Source of the DNA: Carettochelys insculpta
Lineage: Eukaryota > Chordata > Testudines > Carettochelyidae
Reading direction: 5' to 3'
Length of the DNA: 64,000 bases
Assembly: GCF_033958435.1 (NCBI RefSeq)
Contig: NC_134167.1
Span: 6,964,001-7,028,000, forward strand
The translations under genes were made by a program, and so were the position numbers. Under the pieces are notes generated by a model. It was not told the DNA's origin. It saw only the letters and a program-made list of their open reading frames with translations, and did no database searches. Positions 46,546 to 59,557 of this stretch are shown one piece after another. Numbering within the stretch: position 1 is the first letter of the stretch; every line of letters begins with the position of its first letter.

Positions 46546-47639
46546 CCAACCAAGCCAAGGACCCCATCATGGGTATGCACTGTATACAGTAGGGAGACCC
46601 TCCCTCTTCAAAAGAGTCAATACTGTAAATTGAGAATACAGACATAGGAGAATTATCCCCATTTTACAGATGGGTATCTGGGGCTAAAAAAGGCTACATA
46701 ATTTGCCCAAGGTCAAATGGAGTGTCTGTGGCTCAGCTTGGAATCGAAACCCCAAGCTTTCTAAGGCTATGGGGTGCACATGGGGGGATCTCTTTAATTA
46801 ATCTCCAATATAGTACTTAATAGATTCCCAGCAAGGCCTTTCCTGTGCAGCAGGTATGGGGGCAGGGAGCACCTGACTCACTAGTGGGTGCTGGCAGGTA
46901 GGCAAAGGAGAAACTGTTTTTCAAACATTTTGTTTCTAAAACAGCTTTATTGCAAATCTCAAAACTTTCCGTGTTCTGATTTTTAGCAGTCTGGGAATTT
47001 TTAAACTCTTTTTAGTTCACTTACTTACTAGAAAAGTTAGTCTTTTAAAAGAACAATACCATTCCATTTAGCAATGGCAGGCAGTGCTCTGAGCTGCCTG
47101 GACTCTGTACGGAGGAGGTAACCAAAATCTCACAGCAAGGTGATCAAAGATTTCATCAGCAATACAGAATGTTCAAGCTGTTCCGCCAGCTGGGAGGTTT
47201 GCAGCAGGTTGGAATTTATGCTGTGTGAAATGCAGCATCTTCTTTCTGAGCATGTAAAGGCATCCGAAAACCCATCAACCTCTGTAACAGAAAGCGGTAA
47301 AGGCCCAGAAGGCCTAGAGGCTCAGGACAGCTAACCCAATCATAACATTTTCAAAAACACCTAAGTCACATTTGCAAAGCTGGAGTGGATATTTACACTT
47401 GGGGCTGGGGATACCCAGCTCCAGAAATCATATCACTGCTCGGGCTGATGAAGCTACTCAAAAATAGAGCTTAGCCACAGTGCAAATGGCCTGAAGTGCT
47501 GGCCAAGTCCAGAACATATCTAGCATCTCAGATGGATATGTATGGGGTGAGGGTGCATGACAAGCCCATCCCATGACTAATACTGTACTCTTTTGAATGC
47601 ACTAGAGCACTATCAGAGCTAGCATGGGAATGATTTTTC

Positions 47640-48060
47640 AAGATGGGAATTATACCTCAAGCTTGTAGATTTAAGTTTCTCCAAAATGACATGGCATTTC
47701 CCATTGTTCATTTATTATACGGCTAGTTGATCTAGCAACTGTATATTTCCTTCAGCAGATGCCAGAAGTAATAGGATTTTTTTTCCAATTGTTCCTATAA
47801 AATATGTTTTATAATAGGTTGTGTTTTTAATTGCTTAGCTCTGTTCAACAAACTAATCATTGGACTTAAAGGCATGTCACATTACATACATCCGAAGTCT
47901 TCATTATTCAAAATAAACTACTCCAATCCATTAGAGACGATCATTTAACTTAGTTATATGTGTAGTCTTTCATCAGGAAAGTTCTTCTGCCATAATGCTT
48001 TTGTTTCTCTGGAAAAAAAAGCAGTTGGAGCAAGAGCATTATGAGGACTTGCTAATTTGA
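47640..48060 (+). other. Repeat-free A+T-rich block, possible conserved element
   Basis: gatttaagtttctccaaaat, ttttaattgcttagctctg, aaactaatcattggactta and gacgatcatttaacttag show clustered homeobox-like cores and no repeat signature. Conservation is a guess from composition only. Confidence 0.3.
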
Positions 48061-48104
48061 CACCTCATTAGCTGAAGTGGCCACGCACCACAGATGCATA
48101 CGTT

Positions 48105-48340
48105 AGGGTTACCGTATTTGAACTTTCAAAAAAGAGGACACCTCTGAGAGGGAGTGTATCTGTATCGGTAGCTGCCAACTCATATTGTATCAATGTGTTA
48201 TATATGCTAATATATATTGCATATTATATATATACTAGTATATATAACATATTAAAACAATGTGAATTGACAGCTACTGATACAGATACACTCCCTCTTA
48301 GGGATGTCCTCTTTTTTGAAAGTTCGAATATGGTAACCCT
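48105..48340. mobile_element. MITE family F, copy 1, 236 bp
   Basis: Long terminal inverted repeats of about 85 bp starting agggttaccgtatttgaac and ending gttcgaatatggtaaccct. Centre is pure A+T (tatatatgctaatatat...). Flanks TTA/TGA do not prove a target duplication. Copy 2 is at 61558. Confidence 0.85.
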
Positions 48341-49866
48341 GACACACATTGGCATCTTTCAACTGGTTAATTTGGACACACACCAGGTACCAACTGCGTA
48401 AATGTTCCTCAGTCACATCTCATTACGTGACACTTCAGCATGCAGGGAGGATAATACGAACAATGGCCTATTGTGTCACAAGGAAACATGACATCACATG
48501 ACCAGAAATGCAAAACCAGAATATGTATCTGGTCAAAAATAGAGACACAAATTCCTTAATGTTTGCTGTGCCTCTCCTCTGATTTCTGTGATTTAAATGG
48601 GATGGCATGCTCCTGGGGACAATGACTAGCTATTTCTTCCTGTACTTTGCCTTGGGCAATTGGGCCCCAACCCTGAAATTAACAATAAATACATAACAAA
48701 ATAAATATGCAAATAACAAATTGACCAAATAAGTTGTTATTAATTATTTTACTGCAGTAATGTCTAAGGACCAAGCAGGAATGGGGGTCGTGCTTGGTGG
48801 TTCACAAACCCAAGGCAACAGATCTAGGGTGGAGACTATGGGCTAAAACACAAGCAGAGAGAACAATGTGATGGCAACAGGTCTCATGTTAGTGCTACAC
48901 TTTATGTGAGTTTTTTGGGACCAGGTTTGGTTCTGAGGAGATCAGATAAATAGATAGCAAAGAAGGGAGCAGGGACCCCAAAGGGAAGGAGTACAAGAGG
49001 GACACAGATGAGAGGAGCAGAGATAGTGTAAAGCTGAGGAGACTGTGTAGGATGGGAGTGAAGAGGGATTAAAACTGTGCTTAACTTTGCTCTCTATGGG
49101 TGAGGCTAAGAACCGTTGCAGTGTGTTGCAGACTCTGTATTGCTAACAGGTTGCTCTGAGCGATACAGCTCTGTGCTTCTGGAGCACTATGACTGGCATT
49201 CTAATCCCACCATGGCTGCTCATCTATGATATGGAACAAACAGGAGCAACCAGCCCAGAAAGGGTGAGCAATGTCCCTTTAACATCCAGAACTCAGCAGA
49301 GGAATAGGCTCTTCTCTGATGTTCAGGTAAAATTCCACTGTTTGCAGCAATCAGCTGGTGTTGTCTGAAGGGAAGTTGCAAGTTTCATAGTATTTTCCTC
49401 ATATTTTCTGTTCATATGTACTGAGAAGTGAACACTGCACAACATGTGCATGTGTGTGGATGGGGTGTGGAGACTTTGTCCACAACTCCAAGGTGAACTT
49501 CCAATCCTTAAATCTGTAATGTCTGTGGACAGCTAATAGGACCACTAAAGGCTTGGTTAAAAGGCTCCTAACCACAATGATGTCTGATATTTGTTTTACT
49601 GTCTTATGAGGCTGTAGGGTTCAGGAGATCTTGTTGGGATGTGAACATGTGGCTCTCCTCACCTTTGTAAGCTATTTTTGTGACACACAGTATTCCTGCT
49701 ACTGGGTGAGTGAGTTTGAACCCAAGGGGTGCGAGACAAATTGTTTCCTTTTATACCAAAGTCTGATTCTATTTCAGGGGTATTATCCAGCACGAAAGTA
49801 ATACATTTGCCTAACAGTGAAGAAAAATGTAAAAAACTACCAGTTTGGGGTCTGTTCTACTTTCAG

Positions 49867-50091
49867 AAGAACCAGGAGCAAACTACTTCAGCTCTGCATG
49901 ATCATATTGTGGTCTGTGTCTTTGGAGATGCTAACTCAATACTAATTGGACTCCGGAATTTTGTGATGCCTTTACGAGCCAGTAATTTCACTTATCAAGA
50001 GCTGAAAGACATTGTCTTTGTCGGGTCTCTGGAATACATGAAAAGAGAGTGGAAATTTATCCAGAATTTCCCAAAGCTGCTATTGTTCCCG
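49867..50091 (+). CDS. KCNU1: KCNU1 exon: start of RCK2 Rossmann fold
   Basis: Acceptor ctactttcag, donor gtaaga; exactly 75 codons in phase 0, the longest exon seen. Contains HDHIVVCVFGDANSILIGL, RNFVMPLRASNFTYQELKDI and VFVGSLEYMKREWKFIQNFP, ending KLLLFP. Matches Slo1 [20 protein letters not shown] and following residues almost without gaps. The FGD loop and the GLRNxVMPLRASNF helix are intact. Confidence 0.98.
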
Positions 50092-50652
50092 GTAAGAATT
50101 TCTCTGTTCTGTCTCTCACTTTCTCTCTCTCTCTCATATACACACATCCCCATCATGTTAAGACAGTTGTAAAGTTCAATATATTTTTAGTAACCATGCA
50201 GAACACTCCAAATTTGATTATTTTCCATTATGTTGGGAATTTGCATCTTTTGTCTTCTGCTATATTTTCATTAGGCAATTCTGCATTCTCATCAGGCAAT
50301 GGAAAAATCTGTTCAGATCCGGCAGCTGAGCCTCTGCCCCAAACTTGAACCAAAACCCAAAACTTTCTTGACAAATGTTCACTCTTTGTTTGTTTTCTTT
50401 CATGGATGCACTCTCTCACTTCCTGCAGAAGCACTGGGAGCCTGTTCCCCACAAGAAGTAGTAAAGTATCCAAAATTTCAAAAGGGAGTCTCCAAGCTGT
50501 TGCATTTTCTATTCAGTTTTGGAACTTCTCTGGTCAGAGGAATGTTGGGGTAGTTTCTGAAATTTATTTACTTATGGGAACTAAACCTACAACCCTTTAA
50601 TGTTCACCCTTCTCTGGTTCTCATACTGCAACTAGCTGTCCTTTTTCACCAG

Positions 50653-50830
50653 GGCAGTGCCCTCTCCACTGGAGACCTGAGGGCAGTGAACATAAGATAT
50701 TGCACCATGTGCACCATCCTGTCCTCAAACCTGAGGGCTTCCACCAATCCAACTCTGGTGGACGCTGAAAGCATTTTAGCCACTCTTAACATCCTGTCCA
50801 TGCAGCTGAAGGGAAGCTCAACTTCTGGAG
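50653..50830 (+). CDS. KCNU1: KCNU1 exon: RCK2, GDLRAVNIRYCTMCTILS
   Basis: Acceptor tttcaccag, donor gtaaga. Reads GSALSTGDLRAVNIRYCTMC, TILSSNLRASTNPTLVDAES, ILATLNILSMQLKGSSTSG plus one base. Aligns with Slo1 [20 protein letters not shown] and ECILASLNIKSMQF. A SINE-like repeat begins about 25 bases past the donor. Confidence 0.97.
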
Positions 50831-50855
50831 GTAAGAATTTCTCATTTACATCAAG

Positions 50856-51007
50856 TATCAGAGAGGTAGCTGTGTTTGTCTGTATCTTGAAAAACAACAA
50901 GAAATCCTGTGGCACCTTGTAGACTAACAGATATTTTGGAGTATAATGAGTCATGCATCTGATGAAGTGTGTCTTTGCCCACGAAAGCTTATGCTCCAAA
51001 ATATTTG
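50856..51007 (-). mobile_element. SINE-like repeat, antisense
   Basis: agtatcagagaggtagctgt, aaatcctgtggcaccttgta, and ctgatgaagtgtgtctttgc then cacgaaagcttatgctcc: the reverse of the reptile tRNA-type SINE-like repeat. Starts 25 bases past the exon donor at 50831. Confidence 0.75.
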
Positions 51008-51171
51008 TCAGTTATGTCAAAGAGCATCTTGAAGTAATGAAGTAAGGGAAACAAAAATACTGTTTTCTCTCTCAAGTAGCAGCATTAGAAGAGGAATACT
51101 TGAGCTTAGTTCTGAACAATCCTTGGCAGAGGACAAATTGGAACATATCTTTCATGCAGAGTGGTCAGGAC

Positions 51172-51322
51172 CAGCATTTCTTCTAATTTTTTTTCATCCA
51201 TGAGCAGAATAAATTCTGTTAAGTGCATGAAGGCATGTGTGGCTGCCTGGCGTAGGTGGCTGTGGGTGCTTTGCTAATCAGCTGGGTGGCCACCCAAATG
51301 CTCAGTTTACAGGGGACACTGG
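51172..51322 (-). mobile_element. MITE family D, copy 3, reverse
   Basis: ttgctaatcagctgggtggc and tcagtttacaggggacactg correspond to the reverse of copies 1 and 2. Left end is worn. Confidence 0.6.
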
Positions 51323-51409
51323 CAAGACTTTGTGCTAACACCATCAGTGATGCAACACACATGCACTTTGGTCGGAAATTTTTGAGGTTTCTCTAGGTCC
51401 CGCTAGCAG

Positions 51410-51590
51410 GCCAGCCAACAAGTATGGCCAAAAGGGGCAGTTGACCCAGGGCCCAGTGATTCAAAAGAGCCTGGGTCTCTCGATCTCTGCCACCACTCCT
51501 GCAGCAGTGGCAGTGGCCAGAGTCCTGCACAGTATCCTCTGAGAAGCTCGGAGGGTAAAGGTGGGGGGTCGCAGTGCAGTGTTCTCCAGG
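51410..51590. repeat. G+C-rich stretch, likely dispersed repeat
   Basis: caggccagccaacaagtatg then gcagtggcagtggccag. Composition resembles 43010 and 53790; identity uncertain. Confidence 0.3.
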
Positions 51591-51700
51591 CAGCACTGAG
51601 GGCTGGGTGGTGATGTGGCACAGCACAGCATACTCTGGGCAGCACTGACAATAGGCTTGCATGTCAACACCATGTGAGACAGACAAGGAGGGTCCTCACC

Positions 51701-51900
51701 AATGTTCCCTGTAAGATCTGCACTTGTTTGACCATTCAAGAGAAATTCCAATGCCAGCCAGCTGATTACCAGAAGGCTCACAACTAGGTTTTGTTTCTAT
51801 GGGTGGTGCACATTCACATGTGGCTTGGCACACATAAAATGTATTCCACACCTGGATGGAACAATTTGGCACATGGATGCAAAACATTAGAGACAATATT
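51701..51900 (+). mobile_element. MITE family D, copy 4
   Basis: aatgttccctgtaagatctg at the left, gccagctgattaccag and ggtggtgcacattcac inside, aaacattagagacaatatt at the right. Confidence 0.65.
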
Positions 51901-51913
51901 GTGCATAGGTGTT

Positions 51914-53789
51914 CCATAGTCCAGCCCTCAGTTTCTAGGAGGCCCCAGCATAAAATAACTGAAAAAAAAATAAAAACAGAGAAAGCTTAAGTAATGAGGT
52001 GAGTCAGGGAGTGTGGAGGGAAGCTTTTCAGCTTGACAAGCAGGTGTTTAATGGGAAGGAAAATTAGTGGGTCTCTGGGACCTATTCTCCCAAGTGCCTA
52101 GAGAGCCACCCACAGTGCTATAGCACAGTATGACCAAGTCAAACTGAAAAAATGTTATGAGGAATCATCTGTGTCCTGTCCCTCTCTCTCTGCCACCCCT
52201 TTAGACCTCTGGACATTGCCCCCTCATTTAACACTGCTCTGATCATTGGCCTATCCCTCCCAAAGGTAAATACGTCATTGACTCTTGCAAACTGAGAGCA
52301 ATACTTTAGGTTATCACCTTCTATGGACAAGGAATGTGGGGTATATCCATGCTTTATTCTGAAGCTTAAGTTGCTCCAGTTTTCACTGGAGCTAATGGGC
52401 AGTGCTAGATGCCCACTCCCTAACCTTCAACGCAGGTAAGAACTTTGTATCTTCCCCATGGAGGCAGGAGGGTGAATGCTGCTGTTTTCAGCTAAATAGT
52501 GATCATAGCCTAGAAGTGCCATGGAAGCAAAATGACTCCAGTCCAACAGAATATTTATTGCATCTCTCTTCCTCCCTTCATTTGGCAAAGCAGCCAAGAT
52601 TTGTCCTCCCCCTGGGAAAGGAGAAGTATTAATTAAGTGAAAACAGGCTGAGAAATATATGGTTCTCCTAAGTGTTTCTCCATACCTTATTATTCATACC
52701 AAGGCTTTTAAAACAATAGCTGCGCCAAAGAGAAGATTAGAGTAAGTCAGAGACACTTTTTTTAAATAATAAATTGAAAAAAAACAATATGAATATATGA
52801 TTAGAAAAGAAGAAAAGATGACAGATAAGGGATGTTTGAATAAGAGGTACATGTAGCTGAAATAGATCAATAGCTTAAGAATTGATCTGTACAGCTGTAT
52901 AGTTATAGATTTATATATTGATCACATAGATATAGATATTGTGAGTGTGTATACACATATATTTATCTTCTTCACGGTTGTTCATTATGAGCTGGAAATT
53001 GGCTTTTCCAAACATGAATACATTGATAATTAACCTATAGTCAATATTCCGAATATTTGCAGAAATCATGCAAACATACTAATAGAATATGCACACTCAG
53101 TGAATTACAAGGTTTTCAAGGATATGCTACATGCATAAAGCATATCCAGATGATGCCATACTCACAAACATATTTCCATAAAGAATATGGGGGCAACCTC
53201 ACAGGTACTGTACTTATGTAAGGCCTAGGTTGTCAGAGGGAGGAACTGAACCTGCAGCCAGAGAGGTTGAAGCCCTGTGCATAAGCTACATGAGCTAAGG
53301 TTGTAGAGCAGAGACTTTAATCTCCTTTGTCAGTGCCTTGAGGTTACACATACATTGTTATACATATGTATTGTGATAGACAGCTAGATAGTTGAATCTA
53401 GAGGAATAATAAGACATTCTTTCTATCAGTCACTGGATCTCTTCTCTTCAACATTTTTTCCTTTGTCACCAAAACTTGTGATAAGCAGAATCCAAAAGCT
53501 TTTCCTGCAATAAATATAATAGTAAAAAGTAGAAAAACAGCCCTTTGTTTCCCATCTTGGCAGTTTCCTCAAGTTCATTTTTATCCACTTATCTTGGAAA
53601 TATTTCTAGAGCTTTGTCTGTCAGAAAGTTTCAGAATTACAAACTTTAATTAACCCCAGTAAGTTCCCAGGCCTGTGGTGTGATCGCTGTATAGTTAGGC
53701 AAGTTGGCCAGGTTCTCATGGGTAAGCAGGCATTGTGACCTAAATACCTTTGTGGACCTGGACTTATGCCTGTGGTCACACATCATGAA
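51914..53789 (+). other. KCNU1: Intron, nothing recognised
   Basis: Part of the 8.6-kb intron. A low-complexity A+T stretch (52880-52970) with ATA-type repeats; nothing else. Confidence 0.45.
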
Positions 53790-54130
53790 AAGAACAAGGT
53801 AGGACTAGCTCTCAGCTGCAGGGCCAACAGCCACCCCAGGCCTTGGAAGCTAGTAGGGGTGGTGGGACCTAGAGCAGAAGGGGTGGGGCCTGGGGCTGTC
53901 AGCCCTTATCACCTCTCTGACTGTGATACTGGGCTCCTCCCACTCCCTCAGATCTGTATGAAGAAGCGCTGCCTCAGAATTTCAAAGGGGCCCTGAGCTC
54001 CAGCCGCCACCGCTGCTACATCAGCTGTGCGAGCCTGACCTCTGGCCTCCTTTGAAACACGAGCCCCAGGGTAATTGCCCTCTTTAACTCCTCCTGTTGG
54101 ATGGCCTGGGTCTCAGACCCTCTGTAAAGG
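53790..54130. repeat. G+C-rich dispersed repeat
   Basis: gggccaacagccaccccagg, ggtggggcctggggctgtc and aaggggccctgagctccag share wording with 43010-43430. Family unknown. Confidence 0.4.
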
Positions 54131-57100
54131 CTTTAAAGACGAGATCATCCTTCCTCAAACCCTTTAGCCATCCAGCAATTCTGTTGGGAGATGGACAGAT
54201 ATCAAGAGGATTTTTTTCATGGAAGCAGAGCATGTGGAATAAGATGCCTCTGATTTCCTCACTCCTTAAAATGACCAAAAGGGATGGGGAAAGAAATTTA
54301 CATCACAGCTAGTGGAAAAATTCAGTTAATGCTCAACCCCAAAGTAGGAGACGCAGGACACTGACATGAGTATATGTAATCAGATTGTCTGGAGAAGGAG
54401 AAAGACTATTAGCACATCAGAGAACCAGGAGTCCTATGTTCTGTTTCGGGGACGGAGTCTAGTGCACTGGTTAGAGATGGTTAAAAATCAAAGCTCCTGG
54501 CTTCTCTTTCTGACTCATAGACAGATGCAGTCTAGTGAACAGAGCAAGGAATTGTGAGCCAGGGCTTCTGGATTCAGAAAAGAGGGGTGTCTGGTGCTTA
54601 GAATAAGAATCCTGGCATCAGGTCTATTCTTATCCCTACCACTGACTTGCTCTGTTTCCTTAAGCCACTTTTTAGTCATTCTGCAGCCCCATTTTACACC
54701 TGTATACTAACAGTAATAGGATTATTGTGAAACCAAAATAAAGTTTGTGATATACTTTGAGATCCTTGGCCAAGAGGCAATGTGGAAATGCAAATTATTC
54801 TTGTTTTTATTACTCACTACTGTGCTGGAGTTATTTCTAAAAGAATTACATGAATGAAAGAGATTCTGTCACCAGTGAAAGCTTTAACATCTTCTGACAA
54901 AAGACAGAATTCCCCAATACAATCCCTTTCTTACCATTCTAGGTTTGTCTCTCAGGTATTTATAAGGTGCCTCTCTCCTAACTCACTTTTTAGTGACTTC
55001 TGGATCCCTACAGTGACTACAATCCCAGTTTAATAAATCCTGATCTACTCCATTAAAGCCATTTCTCAGATTTACACTGTCTTCTGGGGAAAGAAAAGTA
55101 CTATTCACTTAAAGGACATTATCATCAATAAATAAAGATGCATTTACAAAATAAGGGTAAGACACTAGCATTTCCTTTTCCCTGAGCCAGCCACTAAATC
55201 TGTTTAGTGATTCACCTTCTGAGTACAAATTAGCTCTTTCCTCTTTCTAGGTTCATTAGATTAGTTGTTAAAATAGCCAGCCTAGTTTCTTCTTTGCTGC
55301 AGTAATTATTTATAACTATAGGCCCAGATCCTGCAACTTTGGGTGCAAATGTAGGGGAGTACCTGCTGAAACAACAAAAGATTGAGGCCATATTTTACAA
55401 TCCTCTATAGCTTTTCACATGAAGATCTCAGAATCATTCTACAGACACTCAGCCTCTGGAGAGAAGTAAATTATTTTATACCCTTTTTGCAAATAGATAA
55501 GTTGAGTCACAGAAAGCTTGTATGCTTAGCCAGAAGATTATGAACTACTATGAGGAGAGATTGGAATAGAATCCAGGTGTATCTCTTCCTGCTCCTATAA
55601 TGACTAGATTAACTTTTACATCTTACTTATTTTGTAGTTGTTCATTTCTGCAAACCAAAAGAGTGGTCAGTAACAGTGCCAGTGGTTAAAGGGAGGAAAC
55701 ACAGCGAAAAGTTGTCATGTAGTAGGAAATCTATGTGCCTAACCTGGCTTTATGGATCACAGTGTTGTTCCTGTGATTTTTCCAGGTATTTACAAGTCAG
55801 CTGCTATGATGCTCAGCTTCATGCTTCCTACCCTAGGGAGCTAACCTGCTCAGCCAATTTTGAAATTCCTATTAGGTGTCTATTTGCATACTGAGATACC
55901 TAAATACCTTTGAAAATCTGGCCCCAAAGCCTGATCACAATTGAGCTTTCCTTTCTCCAGCAACATTTTTCCAGAAGGACCACTCTGTGTGGTGCTGCAG
56001 GGGTTAAAAATCTCTTGCAATAAAATTTGAGCAGGTAGCCCTGCTCCTGAGATTAGCTCAGGTGGCACTAATTGAGGGGAATACCTCCAGATGTAACAGC
56101 TAAGTAGAGCTAGTAATTAAGGAGCCTGCTGAGGTCAGCTGATGATCCTACTATAAATAAGGAAGGGAGGGTTTCTGCTTTCTTTGTCTGTTTTGGGAGG
56201 GGAGGTCTGAGCTGAGTTTGTTTATTTTTTAGCATTAAGACAAGTAAAGAATCAGAAGCAAAAGAGGTGAGAGCTCACAGAGACAGAGAATGATTTAACT
56301 GCCCAGCTCAGCTGGTGTGAGGCTGGCAAACACCATTTATATAGATGCTGTACCTCAAAAGGTCCCTGAAGATGCAAACATTCTCATGTTCTTAGGAATA
56401 AAAATGTAAACAGACTTTGTTGGGACCACTTTTGTTCTGAGAATTAAGTAGACACTTGGCCTAGATTAGGGAAATTTGCATCAGGGCATGGACAACAGTG
56501 CTACAAATCTGTAATGCAGCCCCCACTTTCTTTTTTTCTTTTATGAGGCTTTGGAGAAAAGAGTATTTATAGTCATCCATTTGCTTAGTCAGCAATTTTA
56601 ATGTGTGGAGTTGGGAGCTGCACAGGGTACAGAATAGACCTATAGTTATATTTTGGAATTTTAAGGTGGAAAGAATAAGGCAGTTATATTCCCAAGAGAA
56701 GCACATTTGGGCTTTTGGTGTTGTAACTCACCACAGTGCCTCTCTGGGGATGAATTGCAAAAGCTCCATTTCACTACCAGTGCAGCACATCTACACTTGG
56801 GGCTTATGCTGGTATGACTTTAAAGTTGCAAGATGAAAACCTCACAGTGTAGACAGAGCCAAACTGTTCACAGAATTGGGATCAGGGAGGAGACCCAGCA
56901 GAAAATTAATAGGGAACCAAAACTGAAGCTAGTACAGGAGAACCAATAAAAAAGTGTGGGATTGCAGCACATCCCTTTTTGGGGGGATGTGGGTCCAGAG
57001 AACCAATGAGTGAGCAAGACCTGTCCCTGGTATCCTCTAGGTTGATCTTGGGGACTAAACAGAAAAGCATTGGCTGACAATAACTATTGGTCTGGGAAAT

Positions 57101-58191
57101 AGGAGGGAGTATAGCTTATGAAGATCTTTAACAAAAGCAGCAGAGCTAGCAAATACAGAAGGGACAGATTTAAAATGCCTACTTGTGTACATTATGAAAC
57201 AGCTGACCTGGTTTTTAAAAAAGACCTTTGAAAGCTGGGCTTTTCTGTGCAATTTTTATCAGTTGTGGGTGGAGCATTCAATTACCTAGCTTAAAATCAA
57301 GTCACCTTCCTGACCCTGATTGTCCACCATCCTGAACTTTGCAGCTACAAATAAAATCAAATTATTTCACCTTCCCAACCTTGCCAAAGTGTGTCCTGAT
57401 TTGGTACAGAAGTCCTAGGTTCCCTGAGAAGTTAAGTGAACACTGCAGCAATATGATTTGAGTCTGTAGATTGTAACTAAGCTTGACTCAGTTGTGTTTC
57501 TTGGGATTTTTGGATTTCATCATACACATTTCATAGAGCTACATCCAAGCCCATTACATCTCTCCCACACCTGTTCTAATGGGCATACAACTGGAAAGAG
57601 TGAACCAGACCCCCATGGATGTAAATAGTGTTTACACACAGAAGAATGACCAAATGGGGTCAGCTTAAACGCCAAAGACTTCTACTCTTTCCCATGGAAA
57701 ATTTTAGCTTTTCCAGTAATGCTGTAATTATCACTCTGTCATGTCACAAAGAGAACAGGTTGGCAAACCTAGGTAGTGAACTAAATAATCTGTGGAATAA
57801 TCTAAATATATAACAGTAATTAAGTCTGACAACTTAATATGCTATTGAAATTCAAATGTACGATAGTAATCTGCAATTAAGTCATCTTTTGTAATAGCAC
57901 CCTGCCAGTTTGTAAGATTTCAGGTACAGTGCTGTGTACTGGTTGGTAGCAAAAATATTGACATAAGGAAAATGTATCCAGGCAATGATCTGACATACAT
58001 TCAAATCAGCTGCTACAGTAAATGGAAAGGTGGAATAAAGGAAATAATTTATTTTCAGGCATTTAGCTGATGTCACCAGCAGATGTTCAGAAATGCCAGA
58101 GCATGCCCAGGAGGTGCTGCCTGTGCAGCATTGAGTGCTTCTGTGCCCCACATTTCAAATGTTTTTTGGCAGTTCTGTCACCTGAATTTGG
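54131..58191 (+). other. KCNU1: Intron, almost nothing recognised
   Basis: Only a probable MITE end pair at 56785-56863 (acatctacacttggggctta ... gtgtagacagagcc). No gene or RNA. Confidence 0.45.
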
Positions 58192-58345
58192 GAATTGTCA
58201 TAATAGATTAGACCAGTGGCCCATCTAGCATCATATCTGTGTCTAGTCTGAGAGACAGTTCAATGCATTTTACTTCCAGACCCAGGTAATACTTCTCTTA
58301 TCCCAGTTTTTCAGGATCTGTAAGAGAGACATGTCTAATATACTG
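58192..58345 (-). mobile_element. CR1 3' end, antisense
   Basis: attagaccagtggcccatct and ctagcatcatatctgtgtct correspond to the reversed CR1 3' UTR (compare 1490-1550). Decayed. Confidence 0.7.
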
Positions 58346-58463
58346 TCTCTGATTGAGACAGGAACCTGCTTTTCATCAGAGTCCTTAGTATAGGTGGGAT
58401 TCTGCCTTCTTTACTTTGAACAATGCCTTACTCAATGAGTTGTCCAATAGTCAGCCACATACT

Positions 58464-58755
58464 CAGGTTATATCTATACCATGTGGAAGATAAGATCGAC
58501 CCAGTGAGGGTCAATATTCTGGGGTTTGATTTTGTGCGCTTGGTTGAGATGTGCAAAGTCAAACTACCTAGGGTCGGCAGTCAACTCAGTATCACAATGA
58601 GTAAGGGAGGTTGATAAGAGAGTTTGTCGCATTGACCTCCCTCTGTGAGTACAGCCAGATAAGTTAACTGCAGATAAGTTGATTTTAGCTACGCAATTGC
58701 CATAGGTAGAATTGTATATTTACAAACAACTTACATGCCTAGTTTAGCCCTGGCC
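58464..58755 (-). mobile_element. MITE family C, copy 6
   Basis: caggttatatctataccatg at the left, gagggtcaatattctggggt and caattgccataggtagaatt inside, and tagccctggcc at the right. Resembles copy 1. Confidence 0.6.
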
Positions 58756-59470
58756 TCAGGTATTACAGTGAAGGGCACTAATATGAGCACTTAAATGTTG
58801 ATTGAGAGCACATAAGTAAGGGAGGCAATGGGATGGGAAAAGCAGCCAGTCTACACAATATCTGAAAACTGTCTTTAATTAAATAAAATGGGCCTGATTT
58901 TCCGCTCACTTCCACTGGTGTAAGTCAGAATTAACTCCTCCAAGGCTCCCAGGTAGTGTAAAGTCAGAGGAGAATAAGGACCAGTCGTTTCCAGGAGGGC
59001 TTACCAGGTCTCTCTCAAACTACTGACTAGTCCTTGAGTTCCAAAACACAGGCCTTTTTGCCTTCTCCTTCACTTTTGCAGCACATGTCCTATCCATTTA
59101 TTTACAGCTTCCTTCAAGGAAAAAAACCCTTGGAGTGCAAATTGGCTTGCTAGGGTCTTTGTGGCTAACAACACAATTACCAATCCCATTGCTCCACAGA
59201 GGGTAATTATATTTTAGTTATGATGTCAATAAGCAGCTCCCCAGAGAGCTTTTTTTTTTTTTAATCCTTTGAAACTCTGAATGAACAAAGTGTGCCACAG
59301 AAAAGCTAACGGAGGCAAGAAACTTTCTATTTATAGGAAATGCTTTGGGATTTTCACATGAAAATGACATTTCTTTTAGGCTCAGGTATGTGCCTTTTTG
59401 CACATCAGTCTCTGAACCGTTGTCTTCCTGCCTTTACCTCCCTCTTCTTTCTCCATGTTGTTGTTGACAG

Positions 59471-59557
59471 TTTCTGCAGAGGCAGTTGGCAGAGTGAGAA
59501 CACCGGAGAATAAGCCAGAGCCAAGTTATAAAAGGATCCCCATCACCACGGAGCTGA
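59471..59557 (+). CDS. KCNU1: KCNU1 exon: RCK2 insert ending IPITTEL
   Basis: Acceptor ttgttgacag, donor gtaagt. Two bases complete Val, then SAEAVGRVRTPENKPEPSYK and RIPITTEL plus one A. The end matches Slo1 NIPIITEL, which lies just before the Ca2+-bowl exon; the first part is variable. The next exon is not recognisable before 64000, so the bowl region cannot be judged. Confidence 0.88.

Larger units (their letters stand above)
200..59557 (+). other. KCNU1: KCNU1 (Slo3) potassium channel gene, middle part, 15 exons
   Basis: Fifteen exons with consensus acceptors and donors join without a stop into about 561 codons (1684 nt, phase 0 at the first base, one base left over at the last). The product runs from the end of S6 through RCK1, the linker and the first part of RCK2 of a Slo-type K+ channel, a plasma-membrane tetramer whose cytosolic gating ring of RCK domains opens the pore. 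Slo1/Slo3 hallmarks are [31 protein letters not shown] and GLRNFVMPLRASNF. Slo1 (KCNMA1) is nearly invariant among vertebrates, yet this protein differs from remembered mammalian Slo1 at roughly four in ten positions, which fits the fast-evolving paralogue Slo3 (pH- and voltage-gated, sperm). Slo2 channels lack STGMFHWC. Voltage sensor, pore and the C-terminal part of RCK2 are outside the window. The Slo family is certain; the Slo3 call is strong inference. Confidence 0.9.

Noticed and set aside
49729..49866. Upstream extension of the open frame into the exon at 49867
   Set aside because: The frame stays open through the acceptor by chance; homology and the ctactttcag signal place the exon start at 49867.
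200..59557. Gene as KCNMA1 (Slo1)
   Set aside because: Vertebrate Slo1 is almost identical between species. Changes at the RCK1 metal site, the segment at 16622 and the linker are far too many.
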